This document shows, in pieces, positions 47,369-53,993 of a DNA stretch of 64,000 bases. Each line of letters opens with the position of its first letter. Position 1 is the stretch's first letter. Source of the stretch: an uncultured Agathobacter sp. (lineage in GTDB: Bacteria > Bacillota > Clostridia > Lachnospirales > Lachnospiraceae); assembly GCA_934307695.1 (NCBI GenBank), contig CAKRCS010000003.1:62001-126000 (forward strand), given 5' to 3'. The notes under the pieces are model-generated. The model made no database searches, was not told where the DNA came from, and was given only the letters and a program-made list of their open reading frames with translations. The translations under genes were made by a program, and so were the position numbers.

Positions 47369-48148
47369 TTATAATTCAAATAAACGCCTGCACAGGGCAA
47401 TCTTTTCCGGCTTATCGAGGCTGTTTTGAAATTCTACTGTTCCCTTCCCTGTGCGACCGGTCAGAAGTTCTGCCTCCCGGAGCCTGCGCTTCATCTCACG
47501 CGCCGTCCCTGCGCCTCCGTCAAATACCATCACATGCTCCCCGAGCGTCTTCTGGATCATTGGCTTTACAAACGGATAATGCGTACAGCCGAGCACGACC
47601 GCATCCACCTGCTCATGCTGATATGCAAACAGCAGCTCCACCAGATACTTGCGCAGATCCTCGCCATCGAGATCCCCGCGCTCCACAAAATCCATAAGTC
47701 CCGGACAGGGCAGCGGTATGATATCCGCATCCTTCTCATAACGCTGCATCAGCTTCTTAAACTTCTCCTCGCGGATTGTCATCGGTGTCGCCATGACAAG
47801 CACACGCGGGTGCTTTTTGCACTGCGCAGCCGGCTTGACCGCAGGCTCGATCCCAACGATCGGAATATCGGGATACTGCTCCCGCAGCACACGCACCGCT
47901 GCGCTGGTCGCTGTGTTGCAGGCAACGACAAGACCTTTGGCACCTTCGTCAAACAGACGCCTGGCGTGCGCACAGGTCAGTTCGCGCACCTCCTCCAGCT
48001 TCTTGGTTCCATACGGTGCATGGGCGGAATCCCCGAAATAAATATAATCTTCATTTGGCATGATCGCAACCAGCTCGCGCAGCACACTAATACCCCCCAT
48101 TCCGGAGTCAAACACTGCGATTGGCCGGTTGCATAGATGATTGCTCAT
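47369..48148 (-). CDS. murI: Glutamate racemase
   Basis: This 259-residue enzyme makes D-glutamate for peptidoglycan. The catalytic cysteines are seen in VACNTATSAAVR near 75 and VLGCTHYPFV near 185. The Asp-Ser signature AVFDSGMGGISVLREL is at residues 9-24, and FGDSAHAPYGTK near 38. Length fits. The start is divergent from the zinc-ribbon gene. Confidence 0.96.
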   Translation of the reverse strand: MSNHLCNRPIAVFDSGMGGISVLRELVAIMPNEDYIYFGDSAHAPYGTKKLEEVRELTCAHARRLFDEGAKGLVVACNTATSAAVRVLREQYPDIPIVGIEPAVKPAAQCKKHPRVLVMATPMTIREEKFKKLMQRYEKDADIIPLPCPGLMDFVERGDLDGEDLRKYLVELLFAYQHEQVDAVVLGCTHYPFVKPMIQKTLGEHVMVFDGGAGTAREMKRRLREAELLTGRTGKGTVEFQNSLDKPEKIALCRRLFEL

Positions 48149-48171
48149 AGATAGACATCCTTTTCCAATAG

Positions 48172-48200
48172 TTGAATTAAAAAAATATTTTTGCTAAAAT
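48172..48200 (+). promoter_or_regulatory. Sigma-A promoter of the YvyF-like gene
   Basis: TTGAAT and TAAAAT are 17 bases apart and about 40 bases before the ATG at 48240. Confidence 0.65.
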
Positions 48201-48239
48201 AAAGCTGTCACAAACGATAACAGACGGAGGATAAGTGCC

Positions 48240-48659
48240 ATGTCAGAAGCGGTCAACACCGGGTTATTCCACAATTTCAGAGTATGTGCGGTATGTGGCA
48301 GACGCCTCCCGGAAGCCTATGACGAGGAACTGTGTCCAAACTGTAAAAATGAGCAGCTTCTGCACGAGGTCAAGGACTTCATCCGGGCAAACGATGTCAA
48401 CGAATATCAGGTTGCCGGGCATTTTAATATCCCCGTCAGCACCGTCAAGAACTGGATCCGCGAAGGCAGGATTGAATACCGCACAAAAGAAAATGGCGGA
48501 TGCTTCAGCATGCACTGCCAGAGATGCGGCGCTCCCGTTACCTTCGGTACGCTCTGTCCCAAGTGTTTAAAGCTGCTAAATGGGGCAGGCAAAGGCTACG
48601 GTATCACCCAAAGCAGCTCCTCCGACGAGCGTATGCGTTTCATCCGCCATGATGATTAG
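48240..48659 (+). CDS. Zinc-ribbon/HTH protein, YvyF-like flagellar regulator
   Basis: This 139-residue protein has a first zinc pair CAVCGR..CPNCKN near 16-38, a helix-turn-helix-like segment VAGHFNIPVSTVKNWIREGR near 60, and a second zinc ribbon CQRCGAPVTFGTLCPKC near 92. That layout is close to Bacillus YvyF and the TIGR03826 family near flagellar genes. The likely role is regulation of motility genes, inferred only from this. The GGAGG upstream supports the start. It meets the next gene on the minus strand with overlapping stops. Confidence 0.65.
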   Translation: MSEAVNTGLFHNFRVCAVCGRRLPEAYDEELCPNCKNEQLLHEVKDFIRANDVNEYQVAGHFNIPVSTVKNWIREGRIEYRTKENGGCFSMHCQRCGAPVTFGTLCPKCLKLLNGAGKGYGITQSSSSDERMRFIRHDD

Positions 48660-49147
48660 GCGCGTGTTACCTTCTGTGCATACTTGACGCAGACAGCGTC
48701 CAGATACTTCTCATCTGGCTCAAACCGGATGAGCTTCAACTCATTTTCGTGCTTAAGCACCATCTCATAACAAGGTACATCCTTCTGTCCGGATGTATAA
48801 TCGAGTTTGCGGGTGTTGGCATCGTTCTCATACTTGTACATGCTTCGGTCGCCCGCCGGAGCGATCTGCAATACTTCCTCCATATTATAAGCTCCGATCC
48901 TCTTTCTGCGGCTCTTATTCATGATCTTTGCGAAGCGCAGCTCCCCATCAAAATAGGAATACTCAAATTCCTTATTGAAACGGAACTGAAAAAGATACCA
49001 CAGTCCTGCCATCAATACTGCAAACGGCAAAATGAATGTGCTGCTGCAGCTAAGCAGTAACAATACTACTGCTGCCAGGAAAAAGAAGTATGCCGCTAAT
49101 TGTACGGCGATTGATTTCTTGCGTGCTACTAATACATAAATTTCCAA
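48656..49147 (-). CDS. Two-TM membrane protein, DUF6106-like
   Basis: This 163-residue protein has two spans (about residues 15-36 and 38-56) and a soluble part starting FEYSYFDGELRFAKIMNKSRRKRIGAYN, which I recall as the DUF6106 pattern. The function is unknown. The start is a TTG at 49147 with GGAG nine bases upstream; the longer frame to ATG 49180 lacks one. Confidence 0.5.
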   Translation of the reverse strand: MEIYVLVARKKSIAVQLAAYFFFLAAVVLLLLSCSSTFILPFAVLMAGLWYLFQFRFNKEFEYSYFDGELRFAKIMNKSRRKRIGAYNMEEVLQIAPAGDRSMYKYENDANTRKLDYTSGQKDVPCYEMVLKHENELKLIRFEPDEKYLDAVCVKYAQKVTRA

Positions 49148-49281
49148 AATGATTCTCTCCTTTGTGTAGAATATTTTCATTATATCCCTATTTCTTTATT
49201 TTTGCCATAAGATTATAGATTTTTCATAATTTATCCGTTAGAATAAAATTATCATATTTTGTACTGTAAAGGAGAATTTCA

Positions 49282-51306
49282 ATGCAATTTCATTTTGATG
49301 CAGAACAACTATCCGATTTTTCCGGAAATATCCGCAAAGAATGGGCAATCACCAATGGGCTTGGCAGCTATGCCGGCAGTTCCATTCTCGGCGCACACAA
49401 TCGTACACATCAGGGCTATCTGATTGCAAGCCTCCACCCTCCGGTGGAACGCTTTGTCGTTTTTTCCAAAACAAATGAGCGGTTTATACAGTCACAGAAC
49501 ACCTACGACCTTGAGACGTCCCAGCATGCACATGAGCCGTTTATCAAGGACGGCAACCGTTTTCTGACCGGCTTTACCTACGATGGAACGGTTACTTACT
49601 CCTACAAAGCCGGGGAGCTTACCTTTGACAAGCATATCTGCATGGTTCAGGGCAGGAACGAAGCTGCTTTAGCTTACGACTTCTGCAACGATGGGGAGGA
49701 TGCGGTTTTTACGATCACTCCGCTTATGAATTTCCGTGAGCACAACGAGAGTTCGACTCCCGACACGCTGCTCTTTTCCAAGGAAACCTCTGTGGGTTCT
49801 TTCGTACTGATTCCGGAGCAGAAAAAGGATTACCGCATCGAGGTATGTTACAGTGATGGAGAGCTTACAGAGCGCAGCGAGCTGTTTGACATTGATATGC
49901 AGCTTCAGACGGAAGTGGACAATGAGGTGGACGGCTTGGACTGCCATTATACCCCCTACGATATTACCTTCACGGTTCCGGCACACAGCCGCAAGCAGTT
50001 CTCCCTGATCTGCCGCATCCTTCCTTCCAGCGAGTACAAGCCTTGCACCGCGGTGCTGCCTGCTGCCTATTCCTTTGATGTCCGAAGGGCTGAGCAGGCA
50101 CACCTTGCAGACCTGTTAAAGCTCGGCGGCTATGGTGAGGATGACTTTGCCAACGCGCTTGTAGTCGCTGCAAACCAGTTTCTGGCATACCGCCAGTCCA
50201 CAGGACTTATGACAGTTCTTGCCGGACTTCCGTGGTTTACCGACTGGGGAAGAGACACCATGATTGCTTTTACCGGACTTACGCTCGCAACACACCGCTA
50301 CGAAGAGGCAAAAGAGATCCTGGAGACCTTTGCCCGCTATGTGCATCACGGCATGGTGCCGAATATGTTTCCGGATGATGGACAGTCGCCACTCTACAAT
50401 ACAGCTGATGCCTCTCTTTGGTATTTCTATGCGGTGGATCAGTATCTGCGCTATGTAGACACCGATGAAGCACGCGCATTCGTTCAGGCGACCATCTATC
50501 CTTGCCTGAAAGAGATCATCCACGCATACCAGCATGGTACTGATTTTTCCATCTACATGGAGGAGGACGGTCTGATCCATGCCGGAAGCGGTCTTGATCA
50601 GGTTACCTGGATGGACGTCCGCGTCGGGGACTGGGTGGCAACACCCCGCCACGGCAAGCCGGTCGAGATCAATGCGCTCTGGTACAATGCCCTCTGTGTC
50701 ATGGAAAAGCTCTCCACGCGCTTCGGCGAGGACGCAGCACCTTACCACGCGCTTGCCGAGAAGGTAAAAGCCTCCTTCTGCGAAAAGTTCTGGTACGAGG
50801 AAGGTGCTTACCTCTACGATGTCATCGATGGGGATGATCGCGACAGCAGCCTTCGTCCAAACCAGATCTACGCGGTTTCGCTTCCATATTCTATGCTGGA
50901 TAACGAAAAAGCGCGTGCGGTCGTAAAGGTTGTCGCAGACAACTTGTATGTTGGCAGAGGTCTCCGCTCCCTGTCACCGGATCACCCGGATTATCATCCG
51001 ATCTATCTGGGCGCGCTTTCCAAGCGTGATGCCGCTTACCATCAGGGTACTGCATGGGGCTTTCTGCTCGGCGGCTTCATCACCGCCTACACCAAGGTGA
51101 ACGATCACAGCCCTGCATCCATTGCCAAGGCAAAGGAGTACCTTGCCCCAGTGCAGGAGCAGTTCTACGAGGGCGGCATCGGCTCGATCTCTGAGATTTT
51201 CGACGGCGATGCCCCGCATCACTGCCGCGGCTGCTACGCACAGGCATGGAGCGTCGGTGAGGTGCTCCGTTGCTACGCAGAGGATATCCTGCCTTACGAA
51301 AAGTAA
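49282..51306 (+). CDS. Glycogen debranching enzyme (amylo-alpha-1,6-glucosidase)
   Basis: This 674-residue enzyme has the N-terminal beta-sandwich of this group (IRKEWAITNGLGSYAGSSILGAHNRTHQGYL near 15-45, in parts) and a C-terminal (alpha/alpha)6 barrel of GH133 type. In the barrel are GLPWFTDWGRDTMIAFTGL near 312 and GLDQVTWMDVRVGDW near 436, the acidic active-site strands, and CRGCYAQAWSVGEVLR at the end. It removes alpha-1,6 branches from glycogen, and no signal peptide is present. A terminator follows. Confidence 0.9.
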   Translation: MQFHFDAEQLSDFSGNIRKEWAITNGLGSYAGSSILGAHNRTHQGYLIASLHPPVERFVVFSKTNERFIQSQNTYDLETSQHAHEPFIKDGNRFLTGFTYDGTVTYSYKAGELTFDKHICMVQGRNEAALAYDFCNDGEDAVFTITPLMNFREHNESSTPDTLLFSKETSVGSFVLIPEQKKDYRIEVCYSDGELTERSELFDIDMQLQTEVDNEVDGLDCHYTPYDITFTVPAHSRKQFSLICRILPSSEYKPCTAVLPAAYSFDVRRAEQAHLADLLKLGGYGEDDFANALVVAANQFLAYRQSTGLMTVLAGLPWFTDWGRDTMIAFTGLTLATHRYEEAKEILETFARYVHHGMVPNMFPDDGQSPLYNTADASLWYFYAVDQYLRYVDTDEARAFVQATIYPCLKEIIHAYQHGTDFSIYMEEDGLIHAGSGLDQVTWMDVRVGDWVATPRHGKPVEINALWYNALCVMEKLSTRFGEDAAPYHALAEKVKASFCEKFWYEEGAYLYDVIDGDDRDSSLRPNQIYAVSLPYSMLDNEKARAVVKVVADNLYVGRGLRSLSPDHPDYHPIYLGALSKRDAAYHQGTAWGFLLGGFITAYTKVNDHSPASIAKAKEYLAPVQEQFYEGGIGSISEIFDGDAPHHCRGCYAQAWSVGEVLRCYAEDILPYEK

Positions 51307-51352
51307 GATATAATGAGCGCAAGTGAGCCAACATGCTTGCATGATATGACAA

Positions 51353-51387
51353 AAAGAACCTTCCCACAGACGCGGGAAGGTTCTTTT
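51353..51387 (+). terminator. Terminator of the debranching enzyme gene
   Basis: AAAGAACCTTCCC pairs fully with GGGAAGGTTCTTT over an 8-base loop, followed by T residues. Confidence 0.9.
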
Positions 51388-51411
51388 ATGAAATGTAAAA
51401 TCTGCAAAAGT

Positions 51412-51655
51412 CAAAAAAATAGAGCGGGTGATGGGGTGCCAGGTGCCGGTGGCACCTGCTTGGCACCGACCGGAGCGAAGCGGAGACCGAACCGCAGGTT
51501 CGATTCGCATCACCAGCACACCCTGCAGAAGGGCAAAAAAATAGAGCGGGTGATGGGGTGCCAGGTGCCGGTGGCACCTGTTTGGCACCGACCGGAGCGA
51601 AGCGGAGACCGAACCGCAGGTTCGATTCGCATCACCGGCACACCCTGCAAAATGG
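51412..51655. repeat. Two tandem 122-bp units abutting tRNA-Gly
   Basis: Two units (51412-51533 and 51534-51655) differ at only a few sites. Each begins with CAAAAAAATAGAGCGGGTGATGG, which is the last part of the tRNA-Gly gene plus its T run on the minus strand. The third copy of this sequence (from 51656) is the true tRNA-Gly end. Inside each unit lie a strong hairpin (AGGTGCC/GGCACCT within an outer GGTGCCA/TGGCACC) and a CGAACC-GCA-GGTTCG hairpin. The right end, GGTTCGATTCGCATCACC, matches the tRNA T-arm in inverted orientation with one mismatch. It looks like repeated insertion of a small element at the tRNA 3' end. Confidence 0.8.
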
Positions 51656-51666
51656 CAAAAAAATAG

Positions 51667-51737
51667 AGCGGGTGATGGGAATCGAACCCACGTATCCAGC
51701 TTGGAAGGCTGGTGTTCTACCATTGAACTACACCCGC
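51667..51737 (-). tRNA. tRNA-Gly (anticodon TCC)
   Basis: A 71-nt cloverleaf runs on the minus strand from 51737: acceptor GCGGGTG/CACCCGC, anticodon loop CTTCCAA and T loop GGTTCGATTCC. CCA is not encoded. Seven T residues follow soon after. Confidence 0.95.
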
Positions 51738-51776
51738 AAAATCATATTCTATTGCGAAGCAGAAGCTTTTCGCAAA

Positions 51777-51849
51777 TGCCTAGTTCCGGAATCGAACCAG
51801 AGACATAAGGATTTTCAGTCCTCCGCTCTACCAACTGAGCTAACTAGGC
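51777..51849 (-). tRNA. tRNA-Phe (anticodon GAA)
   Basis: A 73-nt cloverleaf with acceptor GCCTAGT/ACTAGGC, anticodon arm GGACTGAAAATCC (GAA), and D loop AGCTCAGTTGGTAGAGC. It is first in a two-tRNA operon with tRNA-Gly 39 bases downstream. Confidence 0.96.
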
Positions 51850-51870
51850 TCGTTGTCACGCAACGAAGTT

Positions 51871-51900
51871 ATTATATACGAAAGACCGCCAGCCTGTCAA
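51871..51900 (-). promoter_or_regulatory. Sigma-A promoter of the tRNA-Phe/tRNA-Gly operon
   Basis: On the minus strand TTGACA and TATAAT, both consensus, are 18 bases apart and end 21 bases before the tRNA-Phe 5' end. Confidence 0.85.
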
Positions 51901-52251
51901 CAATTTTTTCAAAAATCTTTTGCAAATCGTTTTGCAGATTTTCCACCTAACTAGCGGTCGTTTTATCCGGTTGAGCATCGGAATTGAATTTATATACTCC
52001 TATCGATGCTAAAAACAGGCTATTTTTGCCAGCAAACGTATTGGGCGGATGGATCAAAATTACTTTACATGAGCATTTGACGCCCCGATTTGCACCGATT
52101 AACTTTGTATGAACTACTGTATATAAATTTAAAGGTTGCAAATATCAGCTGGTTGTACTAACATAGGCATAGGAGTTCTGGGACAAGTGTTCTGGGGCTT
52201 TTTGTTTTATAGGACGTTGATCCTACAACGTAGACAGCAGGAGGTTCCGGC
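51901..52251. other. Structured, gene-free stretch between tRNAs and an anchored-protein gene
   Basis: Several inverted repeats are visible: AAAATCT/AGATTTT near 51910-51943, AGCATCG/CGATGCT near 51974-52010, ACGTTG/CAACGT near 52213-52231, and a distant pair AATTTATATAC (51987-51997) with GTATATAAATT (52119-52129). No known riboswitch consensus was recognised. A 64-codon minus-strand frame (51947-52141) lacks a ribosome site and was not accepted. Confidence 0.4.
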
Positions 52252-52908
52252 ATGGAAAAAATCAAACCCTTAAAAGAAATGACCCCAAAAGAGCGTGTCT
52301 CCTATATCTTCGACTATTACAAATTTCATATACTCGGCGTACTGGTTGCGATCATCGTGATCGTCTCGATCGTCCGCACCCTCGTTGCCTACCGTGATCC
52401 GGTCATCGAGCTTCTTATGGTAAATGCAGAGGTTGCCGATACCGATGCTTTGCAGGATTCTTTCAACGAGCTTCTTACCGAGAACGGCTTAGACCCTAAG
52501 AAAAACTGTGTGCAGATCAATGACTCGCTGGTCATTGATTTCGACAACACCGCAAACTATCAGGAGCAGGCAACCCTTCAGGTATTTGTTGTTTCCGGCA
52601 CTTACAGTGGCTTCTTTTCCGATGAAGCGACCTTCGAGCATTATAAAGGAAGAAATATCTTCTGTGATCTGGAACAGCTGCTGTCCAAGGAGCTTCTGGA
52701 ACCGTATGCGTCTGACCTTATCTACGATACCGATCCCGACACCGGGCGCTCCTACGTCTGCGGCATCCACCTGACGCAGGAAAACAACGCATGGCTTGCT
52801 GACAATCAGGCATACGAGGAATGCTATTTCGGGATACCGTTCTCCGATACCGAAAAGACCTTAACCGTTGCGCTGTTAATGCATATTCTGTCTGCGCCAG
52901 TGCAGTAA
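52252..52908 (+). CDS. Membrane-anchored protein of unknown function
   Basis: I do not recognise a named family. The 218-residue protein has a short basic N-terminus (KIKPLKEMTPKERVSYIFDYYKFH), one membrane span at about 27-45 (ILGVLVAIIVIVSIVRTLV) and an outward domain without cysteine pairs or clear catalytic motif. The start has CAGGAGG upstream. A terminator follows. Similar small anchored proteins with this start are common in Lachnospiraceae. Confidence 0.75.
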   Translation: MEKIKPLKEMTPKERVSYIFDYYKFHILGVLVAIIVIVSIVRTLVAYRDPVIELLMVNAEVADTDALQDSFNELLTENGLDPKKNCVQINDSLVIDFDNTANYQEQATLQVFVVSGTYSGFFSDEATFEHYKGRNIFCDLEQLLSKELLEPYASDLIYDTDPDTGRSYVCGIHLTQENNAWLADNQAYEECYFGIPFSDTEKTLTVALLMHILSAPVQ

Positions 52909-52932
52909 ACTGCAGAAGCAATAACCATACGT

Positions 52933-52980
52933 AAAGACCGCCAGCCCCGGCAATTCGCCGGGCTGGCGGTCTTTATTTTA
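52933..52980. terminator. Strong bidirectional terminator
   Basis: AAAGACCGCCAGCCC pairs perfectly with GGGCTGGCGGTCTTT (15 bp, with a further CGG/CCG inside). T residues follow on the plus strand. It serves the convergent anchored-protein gene and the minus-strand repeat-protein gene. Confidence 0.92.
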
Positions 52981-53023
52981 ATCTGGCAGTCTGCTTACGC
53001 ACGACTTGCAGATAAATATGTAA

Positions 53024-53530
53024 TTAGAACAGATCAACTCGTCCGCTGAACTTATCGTTAATCACATAGTATGCGGAGTATTCTTCCGGCTTAATGTAAA
53101 TGTTGAGCTTCTTGATGGAAGCCGCCTTGTGTCCCTCAGAAACGAACTGCGCCTTTACCTTTTCCTCAACCTTGGTGGTATCCACTTCGTTGTTCTGATA
53201 CTGTACGATCGTGGCAGCCTTTACAACAGCGGTCTTTGCAGCAACCTTTGCAACTGTTTTCTTTGCGGTTTTCTTTGCAGCCTCTGCCGTCTTCTCCGCG
53301 GTCTTCTTTGCAGCTTTTGCTGTCTTCTCTGCGTTTTTCTTTGCAGCCTCTGCTGTCTCCTTCGTGGTCTCTGCGGTCTTTTCTGCAGTCTTCTTAGCAG
53401 CCTCAGCAGTCTTCTCTGCAGTTTTCTTTGCAGCCTCTGCTGTCTCTTTCGCCTTTGCGGTAGCGTTCTTTGCCACAGCCTTTACAACTTCCTTAACTTC
53501 CTCTTTCACATCTTCCTTACCAGCCATCAT
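53024..53530 (-). CDS. Ala/Lys-repeat protein, DUF6465-like
   Basis: This 168-residue protein has a long low-complexity part (about residues 15-95) of the kind AAKKTAEKTAEAAKK, like histone H1 tails, and then a conserved C-terminal module with VQYQNNEVDTTKVEEKVK, KLNIYIKPEEYSAYYVIND and final GRVDLF. The latter I recall as DUF6465. The function is unknown; DNA or polyanion binding of the basic repeats is a reasonable guess. Two ATGs (53530, 53527) follow GAGGAGG. It is 20 bases after the HPr-like gene. Confidence 0.7.
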   Translation of the reverse strand: MMAGKEDVKEEVKEVVKAVAKNATAKAKETAEAAKKTAEKTAEAAKKTAEKTAETTKETAEAAKKNAEKTAKAAKKTAEKTAEAAKKTAKKTVAKVAAKTAVVKAATIVQYQNNEVDTTKVEEKVKAQFVSEGHKAASIKKLNIYIKPEEYSAYYVINDKFSGRVDLF

Positions 53531-53550
53531 GATTCCTCCTCTTTCAAGCC

Positions 53551-53805
53551 TTATTCACAAACCAAAAACTTCTCTATTGCGTTTAATGCTTCTACTTCAT
53601 CATCACCTTCGGCCACAATGTCAATCGCCATTCCCTCACAAGGATTGAATGCCATGATACCCATAATGCTCTTCGCATTGATCCGGTGATTGTCGCTCTC
53701 TAATGTAATCTCACTGTCAAATCTGCATGCAACCTGAACAAGCTCTGCAATCGGATTATCGTGTCCTTCAGAGACATTAGAAACAATTACTTTTTTCCTG
53801 CTCAT
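53551..53805 (-). CDS. HPr-family protein with altered active site
   Basis: This 84-residue protein aligns over its length with HPr. His15 is in place (SEGHDNP against SGIHARP), and the regulatory Ser46 with KSIMGIM is conserved. But the residues following His15, normally Ala-Arg-Pro, are Asp-Asn-Pro: Arg17, which holds the phosphate, is Asn. So the protein may be phosphorylated poorly or serve regulation rather than sugar transport. It is followed by the DUF6465-like gene and not by ptsI. Confidence 0.85.
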   Translation of the reverse strand: MSRKKVIVSNVSEGHDNPIAELVQVACRFDSEITLESDNHRINAKSIMGIMAFNPCEGMAIDIVAEGDDEVEALNAIEKFLVCE

Positions 53806-53993
53806 TTTGTAACCTCTTTTCCCAACACTTTCGATACAATGAGACTATATCGCACTTTGTTTTCATTGGCAATATGCCTTTCCGATTTCTGTTACTTATT
53901 AACGAAGAAAAAAGAAAACCCCAGAGGTTATTGTTCATTTTTACAACACATTGAAAGCCTTTAAAATCAAGACAATCGCCCTAAAGTCCCACT

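Noticed and set aside
51412..51655. CRISPR array
   Set aside because: There are only two units of 122 bp, both nearly identical across the whole length with no distinct spacers, and no cas genes nearby.
51947..52141. 64-codon minus-strand frame upstream of the tRNA operon
   Set aside because: It has no ribosome site, no family likeness and overlaps inverted repeats.
53129..53689. Leu/Cys-rich plus-strand frame of 186 codons
   Set aside because: It is the complement of the Ala/Lys repeats of the minus-strand gene and is an artefact of low complexity.
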